A DNA stretch of 64,000 nucleotides from Candidatus Omnitrophota bacterium (GCA_040755155.1 JBFMBP010000097.1:45885-109884); one strand, 5' to 3'; positions 32,721 to 42,641 are shown, counted from the first letter of the stretch. The notes: a model not told the origin generated them from the sequence alone. Numbers and translations are program-made.

Positions 32721-33947
32721 TTATCGGTCGCAGTCGCCCAACACCAGATCGATCGTTCCGATGATGGCGACGAGGTCGGCGATCATGTGTCCCCTGGCCA
32801 TTTCCGGCAAGGCGGAAAGGTTGACGAAAGAGGGAGAGCGGATGCGCAGCCGCTTAGGATAGCCGGTCCCGTCTCCGACGATATAGATGCCCAACTCGCC
32901 CTTGGGCGCTTCGATGGGCGAATAAACTTCGCCTGCCGGAGCCTTCACACCCTCGGATGCCAAAAGGAAGTGATGGATTAGCGTTTCCATCGAACTTTTG
33001 AGGGTTTCACGGGCGGGATAGGAAATTTTATTGTCTTCTATCTTGATGGGGCCGCCCGGCAGTTGATCCAGCGCCTGTTGAACGATGCGGCGCGATTGGC
33101 GCATTTCCTCCATGCGCACTAAGTAGCGGTCGAAGGTATCGCCATTTTCGCCCAGAGGGATGTCGAAATCCAAGCGGTCGTATACGAGATAAGGATTGTC
33201 GCGGCGCAAGTCCACATCCACGCCGCTGCCCCGCAGGCAAGGGCCTGAAAGGCCATATTCGATCGCCCGTTCGGCGGAAATCGCGCCGATGCCCTCCGTT
33301 CTCATGCGCCAAATCTTGTTGTCGGTGAGCAGCGATTCGTATTCGTCGATCTTCCCTCCAAAATCGTCGAGAAAGGATTGCACGGTTCTTATAAAATGTT
33401 CGGGAACATCCACGGAAACGCCGCCTACGCGCATATAAGACACGGTGAACCGCGCTCCACAAACGTCTTCGAAAATATCGTAAATCGTCTCTCTTTCGCG
33501 GAAGGTGTAGAGAAAGACCGACATGGCGCCGATGTCGAGAGCGCTGGTTCCCAGCCAAAGCAGATGGGAAGAGATGCGGGCCAGCTCACAGAGAATGACG
33601 CGCAGGTATTGCGCGCGCGGGGGGGCCTCGATCCCGATCAGTTTTTCCACCGCCAATACCAACGCCGTATTGTTGGACATGGGCGAAAGGTAATCGAGCC
33701 GATCGGTAAAAGGAATGAAGCGGTGATAGCCTTTGGCCTCGGCTAATTTCTCCATGCCGCGATGGAGATAGCCGATGTCGGGAACGACTTCCACGATCCG
33801 TTCGCCGTCCAATTCGAGAACCAGACGCAATACGCCGTGCGTGCTGGGATGTTGCGGCCCCATATTCAGCACCATGTGTTTCGGATCGCGTTCTTTCAAT
33901 TTCTGGGCGATCTGGACGTCGGTTTCAAACTCAAGTTTATAAGGCAT
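32721..33947 (-). CDS. nuoD: NADH-quinone oxidoreductase subunit D
   Basis: 408 residues. The family start HMVLNMGPQHPSTHGVLRLV, then GYLHRGMEKLAEAKGYHRFI and the quinone-site PRGELGIYIVGDGTGYPKRL equivalent (APKGELGIYIVGDGTGYPKR) are intact. NuoD forms the quinone pocket with NuoB. It is the last nuo gene here; nuoE onwards are absent, and a terminator follows about 270 bp after the stop. Confidence 0.98.
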   Translation of the reverse strand: MPYKLEFETDVQIAQKLKERDPKHMVLNMGPQHPSTHGVLRLVLELDGERIVEVVPDIGYLHRGMEKLAEAKGYHRFIPFTDRLDYLSPMSNNTALVLAVEKLIGIEAPPRAQYLRVILCELARISSHLLWLGTSALDIGAMSVFLYTFRERETIYDIFEDVCGARFTVSYMRVGGVSVDVPEHFIRTVQSFLDDFGGKIDEYESLLTDNKIWRMRTEGIGAISAERAIEYGLSGPCLRGSGVDVDLRRDNPYLVYDRLDFDIPLGENGDTFDRYLVRMEEMRQSRRIVQQALDQLPGGPIKIEDNKISYPARETLKSSMETLIHHFLLASEGVKAPAGEVYSPIEAPKGELGIYIVGDGTGYPKRLRIRSPSFVNLSALPEMARGHMIADLVAIIGTIDLVLGDCDR

Positions 33948-33977
33948 ACTTTCTTTTCCTCTGGCTAACCGTTTCCC

Positions 33978-34508
33978 TTATTCGTCCGCCAGTTGTTTTT
34001 TTAGATATTCGTAGGGTTCTTGATCGTAAACGGGGTAATCTTTGCGCAAGGGATGGCCTTCCCAATCTTCCGGCATCAGGATGCGACGCAAATCGGGATG
34101 GCCTTCGAAGCGGATGCCGAACATGTCGTAACATTCGCGTTCGTGCCAATCGGCGCCGAACCAAACCGGCGTTATCGAGGCGATAGAGGGCGGCTCGCCC
34201 TGCGCGGGCGCCTTCAAACGGATCCGGCGCTTAGTCGAAGTGGAAAAGAGATGATAAACCACGTAAAAACGCGGCTCGCCCTCTTTCATCTCCTTGAGAC
34301 GATCGACGGCGGTCAGGTCAGCGAGAAAATCGAATCGTAAATCAGGATCGCCCTTCAACGCCCGGCATACGTCAAAGATGGCTTCGTTTTTAACGTACAA
34401 CGTCAACTCGCCGCGAAACTCGGAATAACGCTCCACCGCCTCCCGGAACAATTCGGGAATAGCGGTGATAATCTCCTCGATGGGTTGGGAAACGATGGGG
34501 ATGGTCAT
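33978..34508 (-). CDS. nuoC: NADH-quinone oxidoreductase subunit C
   Basis: 176 residues. The conserved C-terminal stretch [20 protein letters not shown], then [21 protein letters not shown] confirms NuoC, part of the hydrophilic arm that joins NuoB and NuoD. It lies 30 bp before nuoD and 27 bp after the stop of the restriction endonuclease gene, which separates it from nuoB. Confidence 0.97.
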   Translation of the reverse strand: MTIPIVSQPIEEIITAIPELFREAVERYSEFRGELTLYVKNEAIFDVCRALKGDPDLRFDFLADLTAVDRLKEMKEGEPRFYVVYHLFSTSTKRRIRLKAPAQGEPPSIASITPVWFGADWHERECYDMFGIRFEGHPDLRRILMPEDWEGHPLRKDYPVYDQEPYEYLKKQLADE

Positions 34509-34535
34509 GGGAAGGCCTTGATTTCTTTGTATTGT

Positions 34536-35663
34536 TCAATCGCTCTCTCCGGATTCCGCAGAACGCCGCAACGCAAGAAAGGCTTCCTTTAAAGGTTGAC
34601 TTACAGCGCTATCCGGATCGCTAAGAACCAAATTTTGATAAATATCCAGAAAAGTTATCCGTAATCGAGTAAACAAATGCAAAAAATGTCGAAGAAATCC
34701 AATACAATCCAGAATCGCAATTTCTATCCCATAAGTTTTTTGGTAAAGACTTTTCGCGTAATCTCTCACTCGTTCATCAATAGGGTCTGTTGTTATAAAA
34801 ATATAATTGTCAATCCGATTATCATGCTCAGCGATTTTTTGAAGCGCTCTATCGATATCGTCCGGCAAGATTCTTTTATTCTTCATTTCATAGACGGTAA
34901 CGATTTTGTCGTCGTTCTCAAGACAAATTTCAATATCTCCAATAGCGCCCGTTTGCTCATCCGCCGCGTTATGCGATTGAATCGGAAACGCCTTCTCTTT
35001 TAACCTTTCGGAAGCCGCTTGATAGGCGGCGGCGACGATAAGAACAGGCAAACGACTCGCGCCTTTGCAATCTAAATGCTGTTGGATAAGAACGATAATT
35101 CCTTCAACAGAAAGAGGGAAAGCATCTTCGTTTTCTTTTAGACTACGCAATAAAGAACGAATGCGAATATCATTGTCTTCTCTAATTTGTATTAGAGAAC
35201 GGATGATATCTTCCAGAACGAATTCAGGGGATGCGCGATTCTGAAACATATCGTCAAGCAATCGAATGGCGTCTTGATATAACCGTCTAGGTCTGCCAAT
35301 AATTTCTATATCAGGAGTTAACGGTCTGTCTATATTTCTTAATGCAGGAGTTAAGAACGCTGTTGTGGGATTGCACGGAAGGCGATTCTCATTAATAAAA
35401 TGGGCAATGAAGTTTTCATCGTACCATCTTCCAGAAAACGAATCGTCGCTTCCAATTTCGGTATAAGGTTTTCTTGGATCGATTTCGGATTTATGAATTT
35501 TCGCCAAAGCGCAGGATAAAACCAATCTTACGCCAGCACGGTTATTTAAGCAATGGCAAATATAATTTATGCGCTCAATGATATGAGCATCATCTATTCT
35601 TGGTTGCAATAAATTTTTCTTGACACTCTCTAATGCGCTTCGCAAAATATCATTCGGTTCCAT
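34536..35663 (-). CDS. Type II restriction endonuclease (SacI-family-like)
   Basis: 375 residues. The segment FSGRWYDENFIAHFINENRL, then PCNPTTAFLTPALRNIDRPL resembles the SacI restriction endonuclease family. A PD-(D/E)xK core is suggested by GDIEICLENDDKIVTVYEMK (Asp in GDIEI, then E-M-K). It overlaps the methylase gene by 14 bp, so the two form a unit. Both are more AT-rich than the nuo genes around them. Together they occupy the slot between nuoB and nuoC. The recognition site is not readable. Confidence 0.75.
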   Translation of the reverse strand: MEPNDILRSALESVKKNLLQPRIDDAHIIERINYICHCLNNRAGVRLVLSCALAKIHKSEIDPRKPYTEIGSDDSFSGRWYDENFIAHFINENRLPCNPTTAFLTPALRNIDRPLTPDIEIIGRPRRLYQDAIRLLDDMFQNRASPEFVLEDIIRSLIQIREDNDIRIRSLLRSLKENEDAFPLSVEGIIVLIQQHLDCKGASRLPVLIVAAAYQAASERLKEKAFPIQSHNAADEQTGAIGDIEICLENDDKIVTVYEMKNKRILPDDIDRALQKIAEHDNRIDNYIFITTDPIDERVRDYAKSLYQKTYGIEIAILDCIGFLRHFLHLFTRLRITFLDIYQNLVLSDPDSAVSQPLKEAFLALRRSAESGESD

Positions 35664-36567
35664 AACAATCGTTTATTCCTTCGAATAAATCGTTCTTATT
35701 GCCCGCCAGTTCGTAATTAGTCCACAAAATTTCAACTCTTTTCTTTTTGGTGGAATGGATAGTTTTTGGCGAACTTACCTGCTTTTTCCATTTTGGAGGA
35801 GGATAAAGTATATTCATCATTTCGCATTCATAGTTCGAGATTGCGACCATGCCTTGAACTGAATTTAACGCTTTCGCTATCTCTCTATGCTCGTCATCGC
35901 TCATCTCGTAGCCATACGCGCTTTGATCGCCTCTAGTTAAATGGACATAGGGAGGATCGCAGTAGAAAAGGGTATCGGGGGAATCGTAAAGCTGGATTGT
36001 CTCAATCGCTGGTCGATTTTCGATTTGAACTCTTAAAAGCCGCTCCGCAATTTGCGGGAGAGATTCGATCGAGCCAAGCCATCGACTAACAACACCGCTC
36101 ATTCCTGCTCGAGATGTGTTTATGCAATTCGCCCATCGTCCCGGAGAGGCGGTTTGCGCAAGTCCTGTTCTCACTTGCCTGGCTCTTACAAAAAAACGCC
36201 TCGCCCTTTCCAAAGGAAGCAAATCCGGATCAATTTCGCAAGACGTTATAAATTCTTCTCTGGAAAAAGGAGTCAAACCTATGGATTCAATTAGTTTATC
36301 TTTTTCTTCTCGTAAAACTCGAAAGAAATTGACTACTTCGCCATCAATATCGTTGTAAGTTTCAACAGGGGATGGTTCGCGATTCAAAAGTACCGATCCC
36401 GCGCCGCCAAAAGGTTCGCAATAATGATGACATTCGGGAAGTAATGGAAGCAGCCATGATAAATGCGAAAACTTACCTCCATACCATCCGAATGGTATTA
36501 GTTTCTTTTTGCCATTCAATCGAGTAAATGGAGCTGGCGCATTTTTACATTTAACAGTTTTTGGCAT
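35650..36567 (-). CDS. N6-adenine DNA methyltransferase (D12 class)
   Basis: 305 residues. Motif I is FGWYGGKFSHLSWLLPLLPE with the SAM-binding FxGxK-like opening, and the catalytic motif IV is FYCDPPYVH (DPPY). Order and length fit D12-class (Dam-like) methyltransferases, which methylate adenine N6. It overlaps the endonuclease gene that follows by 14 bp and would protect its sites. SacI itself pairs with a cytosine methylase, so the SacI-type assignment of the nuclease and this adenine methylase would be an uncommon pairing. Confidence 0.88.
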   Translation of the reverse strand: MPKTVKCKNAPAPFTRLNGKKKLIPFGWYGGKFSHLSWLLPLLPECHHYCEPFGGAGSVLLNREPSPVETYNDIDGEVVNFFRVLREEKDKLIESIGLTPFSREEFITSCEIDPDLLPLERARRFFVRARQVRTGLAQTASPGRWANCINTSRAGMSGVVSRWLGSIESLPQIAERLLRVQIENRPAIETIQLYDSPDTLFYCDPPYVHLTRGDQSAYGYEMSDDEHREIAKALNSVQGMVAISNYECEMMNILYPPPKWKKQVSSPKTIHSTKKKRVEILWTNYELAGNKNDLFEGINDCYGTE

Positions 36568-36597
36568 AATATCGAAAAATAATCCCCAAAATTGAAT

Positions 36598-37158
36598 TTA
36601 ATCTCGCATCCTCATCTGCAGCCGATTCTCGTCCTTGTTCCCGCCGATAATCGCAGGCGACATTTCTTTGCGCTTTTTGCCTAGTTTCATCTCGTCGATT
36701 TTGCGTTGCAGTTGCATAACGCCGTAGAGCAGCGCTTCGGGGCGGGGGGGGCAGCCGGGGATGTAGACGTCAACGGGTATGACCTCGTCCACGCCTTGGA
36801 CGACGCTGTAGACGTTGAACATGCCGCCGCAGGAGGCGCAGGCGCCCATCGAGATCACCCATTTCGGCTCCGTCATCTGGTCGTAAATCTTGCGCACCAC
36901 CGGCGCCATTTTCTTGGTCAATGTTCCGGCGACGATCATCAAATCGGCTTGGCGCGGCGAGGCGCGGAAGACTTCCGCTCCAAAGCGGGCCATATCGTAG
37001 CGCGAGGCGCCCGTCGCCATCATTTCGATGGCGCAGCAGGATAAGCCCATCGTCAGCGGCCAGATGGCGTTCTTGCGCGACCAGTTGATTACTTTTTCGA
37101 CGGTAGTCGTGACGACATCGCTGCCGAGGAAATCGACGATTCGGTTTTCGATCCCCAT
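36598..37158 (-). CDS. nuoB: NADH-quinone oxidoreductase subunit B
   Basis: 186 residues from the ATG at 37158, with AAGGAG 7 bases upstream; a longer frame to 37668 is not family-like. The N2 cluster ligands are present in [40 protein letters not shown] and [20 protein letters not shown]. Its start overlaps the 3' end of nuoA by 70 bp, an unusually long overlap. A restriction-modification pair follows it instead of nuoC. Confidence 0.97.
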   Translation of the reverse strand: MGIENRIVDFLGSDVVTTTVEKVINWSRKNAIWPLTMGLSCCAIEMMATGASRYDMARFGAEVFRASPRQADLMIVAGTLTKKMAPVVRKIYDQMTEPKWVISMGACASCGGMFNVYSVVQGVDEVIPVDVYIPGCPPRPEALLYGVMQLQRKIDEMKLGKKRKEMSPAIIGGNKDENRLQMRMRD

Positions 37159-37505
37159 TCGAGTACTCCTTTCTTCCATGCATAAACCAGAGCGAGCGCC
37201 AACATAGCCAGAAAAATAGCCATTTCCGCCAATCCAAACCAGCCCAGCCGCTTGAAGATCACCGCCCAGAGAAAAAGAAAAACTACCTCGATATCGAAGA
37301 TAACGAACGCCATCGCCGGTAGAAAATATTTCACATTGAACGGTTCCAAGGGATTGCCGACAGGCTCCATGCCGCATTCGTAGGGGTCGAGTTTGCCGCT
37401 TTTCTCCACGCGGGGACCGATAAGAAAAGAGAAAATGACGTTTCCCGCCGCAAATGCGAAAGCCGCCATCGCCATCAACAGAATTGGAAAATAATCGTGA
37501 AGCAT
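37089..37505 (-). CDS. nuoA: NADH-quinone oxidoreductase subunit A
   Basis: 138 residues. Three membrane helices ([60 protein letters not shown]) and the conserved [10 protein letters not shown] loop identify NuoA. The C-terminus (about 24 residues, [21 protein letters not shown]) is extended and overlaps the nuoB start region by 70 bp in another frame, so the tail may be non-homologous. It heads the nuoABCD run. Confidence 0.96.
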   Translation of the reverse strand: MLHDYFPILLMAMAAFAFAAGNVIFSFLIGPRVEKSGKLDPYECGMEPVGNPLEPFNVKYFLPAMAFVIFDIEVVFLFLWAVIFKRLGWFGLAEMAIFLAMLALALVYAWKKGVLEWGSKTESSISSAAMSSRLPSKK

Positions 37506-37543
37506 CGATATCGTCCCGTTTTTCCCTATTTACGACGATTAGG

Positions 37544-37572
37544 AGTATACCAACCAACCCAGTCCGAAGCAA
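37544..37572 (-). promoter_or_regulatory. Candidate promoter of the nuo operon
   Basis: Minus strand TTGCTT (37572-37567), 17-bp spacer and TATACT (37549-37544), about 40 bp upstream of nuoA. The -10 is strong and the -35 weaker. It is back to back with the guaA promoter. Confidence 0.45.
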
Positions 37573-37603
37573 GAAAAGATAGGATGGCGGTTCGCATTGC
37601 GGG

Positions 37604-37631
37604 TTGACTTTCTTTCTTGCTAAGATATTTT
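37604..37631 (+). promoter_or_regulatory. Promoter of guaA
   Basis: TTGACT (37604-37609), 16-bp spacer and TATTTT (37626-37631), about 36 bp before the ATG at 37667. Good match to sigma-70 sites. Confidence 0.55.
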
Positions 37632-37666
37632 TATAAATTCTACATTCTACAGGATTGAGCCGCTCC

Positions 37667-39205
37667 ATGCGCTACGATACGATTCTTATTCTCGATTTCG
37701 GCTCTCAATACAGCCATCTTATCGCCCGCCGAGTGCGCGAGTTGGGCGTATATTGCGAACTTCATCCCTGCACCATCGCGCATGAACAAATCTTGGCCAT
37801 CGCTCCCAAGGGCATCATTTTCTCCGGCGGCCCTTATTCCGTTTACGGCGCCGGTTCCCCTCATGCCGTCAAAGAAATATGGAACATGGGATTGCCCATT
37901 CTCGGCATCTGCTACGGCTTGCAAGAAATGGCGTGGGCTTTCGGCGGCGAAGTGGCGGCGGGAGTAAAACGGGAATACGGCCATGCGGAACTGGAGAAAA
38001 TCGAAGATAACGAACTTTTCCGCGACCTTCCCGAACGCTTCCAGGCGTGGATGAGCCACGGCGATAAAGTATTGCGCCTGCCCAGCGGCTTTCATGACAT
38101 CGCCCGCACCGGAAATTCGGAACATGCGGCCGCCGCCGATCCTCGCCGACGATTCTACGGCATCCAATTTCATCCCGAAGTCAGCCACACTCCATTGGGA
38201 AAGACCATTCTGAAGAATTTCGCGCTATCCATCTGCGGCTGCCGCGACGATTGGAGCATGAGCTCATTCGTGGAAGAAGCTATTGGACGAATAAAGCGGC
38301 AAACTAGCGGCGGGACCGTTATCGGCGCCGTCAGCGGCGGCGTCGATTCCACCGTGGCCGCCCTGCTCATGCACCGCGCCATCGGCGATAAGTTTCATGG
38401 TTTTCTAGTGGACAACGGCGTACTGCGCCTCCATGAAGCCCAACAGGTCATACAGCGGTTACGAGACCGCCTGGGCATCAACCTGACGCTGGTCGACGCC
38501 AGCGATTTGTTTCTGGAGCGCCTGAGAGGGATTATCGATCCGGAACAAAAACGCAAGATCATCGGCAACGCCTTTATCGAAGTCTTCGAACAAGAAGCCC
38601 GCAAATTAGGCGGAGCGGAATTTCTGCTGCAAGGCACCCTTTATCCCGACGTGATCGAATCCATCTCCTTCAAAGGTCCATCCGCCACAATTAAAACCCA
38701 TCACAATGTCGGCGGCCTTTTAGAAAACATGAAATTGAAATTGATCGAGCCGCTGCGCGAGCTCTTCAAAGACGAAGTGCGCCAGCTGGGTTTGAAACTG
38801 GGATTGGATGAAGACAGCGTCTATCGCCAACCGTTTCCCGGCCCTGGTCTCGCCATTCGCATTCTTGGCGAAGTAACCCGCGAGCGCTTGGAGATCCTGC
38901 GCCGGGCTGACGCGATCTATCTTGACGAAATCCGCATGGCGGGCCTTTACCGCAAAATCGGACAAGCCTTCGCCGTGCTCCTGCCGATCAAATCCGTCGG
39001 CGTCATGGGCGACAACCGGACGTACGAACAAGTCGTCGCTTTGCGAGCCGTGCAAACTAGCGATTACATGACTGCCGATTGGTATCCCATGCCTGACGAA
39101 ACGCTGCGAAGAACCGCCAATCGCATCATCAACGAAGTGCGCGGCGTAAACCGCGTGGTTTACGATATCTCCTCCAAGCCTCCCAGCACCATCGAATGGG
39201 AATAA
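37667..39205 (+). CDS. guaA: GMP synthase (glutamine-hydrolysing)
   Basis: 512 residues from the ATG at 37667; a TTG at 37655 is possible but abuts the AGGA. Class I glutamine amidotransferase with GICYGLQEM (Cys82), the ATP pyrophosphatase loop [20 protein letters not shown], and the closing [15 protein letters not shown]. It converts XMP to GMP. Alone in its transcription unit with its own promoter; a repeat-rich region follows. Confidence 0.98.
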   Translation: MRYDTILILDFGSQYSHLIARRVRELGVYCELHPCTIAHEQILAIAPKGIIFSGGPYSVYGAGSPHAVKEIWNMGLPILGICYGLQEMAWAFGGEVAAGVKREYGHAELEKIEDNELFRDLPERFQAWMSHGDKVLRLPSGFHDIARTGNSEHAAAADPRRRFYGIQFHPEVSHTPLGKTILKNFALSICGCRDDWSMSSFVEEAIGRIKRQTSGGTVIGAVSGGVDSTVAALLMHRAIGDKFHGFLVDNGVLRLHEAQQVIQRLRDRLGINLTLVDASDLFLERLRGIIDPEQKRKIIGNAFIEVFEQEARKLGGAEFLLQGTLYPDVIESISFKGPSATIKTHHNVGGLLENMKLKLIEPLRELFKDEVRQLGLKLGLDEDSVYRQPFPGPGLAIRILGEVTRERLEILRRADAIYLDEIRMAGLYRKIGQAFAVLLPIKSVGVMGDNRTYEQVVALRAVQTSDYMTADWYPMPDETLRRTANRIINEVRGVNRVVYDISSKPPSTIEWE

Positions 39206-39294
39206 ACATCCGCCTTCCATGCTCTTCAGAAACGCCAGAGTAGAAGAGGCTTCCAGCCTCTTGCAGGGAAAGAGCCAAGATGGCACAGAGGGGG

Positions 39295-39692
39295 TTGAAG
39301 ATTTCTCGGTCGCTGCGCTCCCTCGAAATGACATAGCGCGATGCCGGGCGCAATTCGGGACGCAGGGGAAAAAAACCGTTAATCATGGTCTTTCCCCTGC
39401 AGAGACCCTGTCATGCTGCGACTCCGTCACGTTGCGACTCTGTCATGCTGCAACTCTGTCATGCTGCGATTCTGTCATTTCGAGCGATAGCGAGAAATCC
39501 TTCCTCAAGCGGATTGAAGATTTCTCGGTCGCTGCGCTCCCTCGAAATGACAAGGGCGCGATACCGGGCGCAATTCGGGACGCAGGGGAAAAAAACCGTT
39601 AATCATGGTCTTTCCCCTGCTGCAACTCTGTCATGCTGCGACTCTGTCATGCTGCAACTCTGTCATTTCGAGCGATAGCGAGAAATCCTTCC
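39295..39692. repeat. Tandem direct duplication with 219-bp period and microrepeats
   Basis: The unit beginning TTGAAGATTTCTCGGTCGCT (39295) recurs at 39514 and both end in GAGAAATCCTTCC. Each unit holds short repeats of TGTCATGCTGCAACTC and pieces of TGTCATTTCGAGCG; the TCATTTCGAG end and the GAAGATTTCTCGG end are complementary, so each unit is bounded by an inverted repeat. It occupies much of the 583-bp gap between guaA and the CheY-like gene. No gene is seen there. Confidence 0.85.
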
Positions 39693-39788
39693 CCACGCGG
39701 GTCTACTTTTTCTGCCTGATATAGTGCGCAAATTGCGAGGGGCTTGCTCTTAGGAAGAAAGCCGCCGGAGGAATGTTTTTCAGCTATT

Positions 39789-40172
39789 TTACGCCGGATT
39801 TTGCGCAGAAAACGTCATGGTATCGCGGAATTTTTGAACAAGTGTATCGTTCGTGAAAGGTTTGGCGATATAATTGTTGGCTCCCGCTTTCAAGGCGGTG
39901 ATAACGTTGGCTTTATCGGTATTGGTCGTTACCATAATAATAGGAGTTTTGACTTTGAAGGAGCGGATTTTTTGCACCGCCGCCAATCCTGACATATTGG
40001 GCATATTCCAATCCATCATAATCATGTCGTAATTGAAAACTTTAATTTTATCGACTGCTTCCTTCCCGTCGCCTGCCTCATCGAACTGGAGTTTTTCTCC
40101 CGACATAGAAGAAAGGGCATTGATAATAATCCTGCGCATGGCGACGGAATCGTCAACGACCAGCACTTTCAT
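39789..40172 (-). CDS. CheY-like response regulator
   Basis: 127 residues, one receiver domain. Asp7/Asp8 (VLVVDDSVAM), phosphorylated Asp54 (IMMDWNMPN), Thr82/83 (MVTTNTDK) and Lys104 (YIAKPF) are all in place. There is no output domain, so it probably acts by protein contact, as CheY does on the flagellar motor or a histidine kinase. No kinase or chemotaxis gene is adjacent. Confidence 0.95.
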   Translation of the reverse strand: MKVLVVDDSVAMRRIIINALSSMSGEKLQFDEAGDGKEAVDKIKVFNYDMIMMDWNMPNMSGLAAVQKIRSFKVKTPIIMVTTNTDKANVITALKAGANNYIAKPFTNDTLVQKFRDTMTFSAQNPA

Positions 40173-40289
40173 TTCATTCCCCTGCGCGGATGGTTAGAAT
40201 CATCCGTCTAACAAACCATATCGCTTTAACAATTATATATTTAATATGCAATCATTAAAGAAAATTGTCAATATGAAATACCATTTATT

Positions 40290-41228
40290 TCATTTCTGAA
40301 GCCTTTCTTTTTCAGTCATTTCTCCATACGTTTCCGGACGGCGGTTTCGAAAACGGTCTTTTATATAATCCGGCGATAAGTCCACTTCGCAGCTGACGAT
40401 TTCCCCTGACCTGCCCGACGCCTCCACTTTTCCATGCCGGGATATCAGCATACTCTGCATCGGGTGGCAAAAAATCAAGGGAAAACGGTTTTCATAGGCG
40501 CGAGTCCTCAATAACGCCGTATTCCACCCCTCTCCCGCATCGTAACTGCCATAAGAAGGAAGAAACAGAATTTGCGCTCCCTTTAAAGCCAAGATGCGGG
40601 CGGGTTCGGGCGGTTGGCGGTCGTAGCAAATCAAAATTCCCGCCTTACCGAATGGAGTGTCAAAAACGGGATAATCGCTTCCGGGACGATAGAAATCGGG
40701 ATTGATTTCATAACCTTGCGCGAAATGAGTTTTGCTGTAACGTCCAATGATATCGCCGTCGGGATCGATCAGAACGGCAGTGTTAAAAAGAAGGCCATCC
40801 CGTCTTTCCAGGAAACAAAAAACGAGAAAAATGTTGAGTTCATCTACCAGGCGGCAGGTTTTGGCGATGTACGGACCATCCATCGGTTCGCCCAAATCGA
40901 AAAATAGTTCGCGCAGCTTGTTCTTTTTTTCCGCATCCTCTTCGCGGTTGACTTCGTTGATGACGTAACCTTCAAGAACGCCTTCTGGAGTTACAATAAC
41001 ATCCGCTCCATATTCCCCCGCCGCCTTACGGACGTAATATTCGATATCACGCCAATTTTTTTCCTTCTCCCATTTAACGGGTAAAAAAGAAGCGCTGGCA
41101 ATTTTGATTTTCATGACGCTTTGCGGCTGACCATGATATTTCTCCGGATTGAATTTCTGAGAGAATGCCGGAACGGAAAAGATTAACCACAATGTAATCA
41201 CTATGATAATTATTTCATTTTTAAACAT
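40290..41228 (-). CDS. Secreted nitrilase-family carbon-nitrogen hydrolase
   Basis: 312 residues. A signal peptide (NEIIIIVITLWLIFSVPAFS) is followed by a CN-hydrolase domain with the Glu-Lys-Cys triad Glu82 (VTPEGVLEGY), Lys166 (RYSKTHFA) and Cys201 (GILICYDRQ). Such enzymes hydrolyse amides or nitriles. Export is unusual among nitrilases and suggests a periplasmic amide or peptidoglycan-derived substrate. Stands alone on the minus strand. Confidence 0.88.
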   Translation of the reverse strand: MFKNEIIIIVITLWLIFSVPAFSQKFNPEKYHGQPQSVMKIKIASASFLPVKWEKEKNWRDIEYYVRKAAGEYGADVIVTPEGVLEGYVINEVNREEDAEKKNKLRELFFDLGEPMDGPYIAKTCRLVDELNIFLVFCFLERRDGLLFNTAVLIDPDGDIIGRYSKTHFAQGYEINPDFYRPGSDYPVFDTPFGKAGILICYDRQPPEPARILALKGAQILFLPSYGSYDAGEGWNTALLRTRAYENRFPLIFCHPMQSMLISRHGKVEASGRSGEIVSCEVDLSPDYIKDRFRNRRPETYGEMTEKERLQK

Positions 41229-41308
41229 TTATACCTCTCGCATTGATAGATTTGTTTAAGAATCAATTATTTACGATCATCGATTTCAGGAAATTAATTG
41301 TTAATCTT

Positions 41309-41462
41309 CGAGCCTCTTGCAAAACTCTATTATTCCTCCCCCAAGCCTGGGGTAGGTTAGGAGGGGGTTGTTTTAAGTCTAATAAAATCAACCCCCCTCT
41401 AACTCCCCCCAAACTTGGGGGGAGAATTAAAAGCGGATTTTATTAATTTTGCAAGAGCCTCC
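41309..41462. repeat. 154-bp MITE-like palindromic repeat, copy 2
   Basis: Reverse-orientation copy of 29104-29257, same length. Its terminal repeats GAGCCTCTTGCAAAA and TTTTGCAAGAGCCTC are near-perfect inverted repeats. It sits in the 508-bp gene-free stretch 41229-41736, which also holds a short GTGGGCT repeat and nothing else I can identify. Confidence 0.85.
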
Positions 41463-41650
41463 TTCGATTGCTTATTTCCTATGTTTTTTGATATACGCAC
41501 ATGGGGACGCACCTACCCAATTTCAAAAAAAACGTTTAAATACCCACTTGCGGATAGACTCCCCTTTTAATGAGCAACCCACTAACCGAGAAATATCTCG
41601 GCGAATACAGGAAGAAACCGGGGTGAGCCAAGAAGACAAAGTGGGTAGAA

Positions 41651-41687
41651 GAATGGTGGGCTACGCTTCGCTTTGAGCCCACCCTAC
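41651..41687. repeat. Short dispersed repeat (GTGGGCT...AGCCCACCC type), copy 2
   Basis: GGTGGGCTACGCTTCGCTTT then GAGCCCACCCTAC, a near-perfect inverted repeat (GGTGGGCT with AGCCCACC). Matches 6046-6082. It lies about 50 bp before scpA. Confidence 0.65.
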
Positions 41688-41736
41688 ATCATAGCTACAC
41701 TGCTCCATCGCCTACTTAATAATCAGGAACGTTTTC

Positions 41737-42627
41737 ATGGAGAATACGCCCGAACAAACAGCCGCCCCTACGCCGCAGACAACATCCGAGACGGCCCAGG
41801 AATCGGCGACCGATGCAGTGGATGCGGAAAATGCGCCGGAATCCGCCGTTGTCCGGCTGCCCGTTTCTGCTCCCGGCTTCTCCGGTCCGTTGGAACTGCT
41901 TGTCCATCTCATCTCCAAGCATGAGTTCGACGTTTGTTCCATCTCTATATCTGCCATTACTCAGGAATACCTTGATATCATCAATAACTGGGAGAATAAA
42001 GACCTCGATCTTGCGGGGGAATATCTGGTTCTAGCAGCTGCCCTGATCCGTTATAAAGCGCGGGCTTTGATTCCTCGCGAGGAAACGGAGCCGGAAGAAG
42101 AAGAAATTTCCGATCAAGTTCTGGAACAACGGCGGCGTGAATACGAACGCTTCCGGGAACTGGCCAATCGGCTGCGGCAGCGGGAAGAGGAAAACGCCGA
42201 TTATTTCCCGCGAGTAGGCCCCTCGCCGGAAGGTCCGGCGCAGGTGGTTGAATATACCGAGGTCAGCGTTTACGATTTATTCCGCACTTTCCAGAAAATC
42301 CTGGAAGATATCGGAACGGAAGAATCTCATCTCGTCGCGGGCGAAACCTACTCCGTAGACGAAAAAATCCTGGAAATCGAAGCATTGATCGCCCATAATA
42401 GCCGCATCGTTCTTTCGGATTATTTAATAACGCTGAATTCGAAACTGGAAATTATCGTCGTCTTCCTCGCCCTGTTGGAAATGATTCGTTTGAGAGAAAT
42501 ACGGGCGATGCAGGAAAGCACCCACGGTGAAATTTTCTTGGAAAAAGGCGAAAAGAAAATCCCTCTTATGGATGAAGACGAATTGGATGACGAAACGAAG
42601 GACGAAAACGGCGAAGACGAGTTATAA
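41737..42627 (+). CDS. scpA: Segregation and condensation protein A
   Basis: 296 residues. After an acidic, Ala-rich N-terminal 45 residues (AAPTPQTTSETAQESATDAV), the family core APGFSGPLELLVHLISKHEF, then YLVLAAALIRYKARALIPRE and the C-terminal winged-helix region (NSRIVLSDYLITLNSKLEII, VVFLALLEMIRLREIRAMQE) identify ScpA, the kleisin that links SMC heads. An acidic tail follows. scpB lies 285 bp downstream with a palindromic repeat between. Confidence 0.96.
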   Translation: MENTPEQTAAPTPQTTSETAQESATDAVDAENAPESAVVRLPVSAPGFSGPLELLVHLISKHEFDVCSISISAITQEYLDIINNWENKDLDLAGEYLVLAAALIRYKARALIPREETEPEEEEISDQVLEQRRREYERFRELANRLRQREEENADYFPRVGPSPEGPAQVVEYTEVSVYDLFRTFQKILEDIGTEESHLVAGETYSVDEKILEIEALIAHNSRIVLSDYLITLNSKLEIIVVFLALLEMIRLREIRAMQESTHGEIFLEKGEKKIPLMDEDELDDETKDENGEDEL

Positions 42628-42641
42628 TAGAATGGATAAAG

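Noticed and set aside
36598-37668. Longer nuoB frame with about 170 extra N-terminal residues
   Set aside because: The extra part is an antisense-independent overlap with nuoA in another frame; a good ribosome site and normal NuoB N-terminus occur at 37158.
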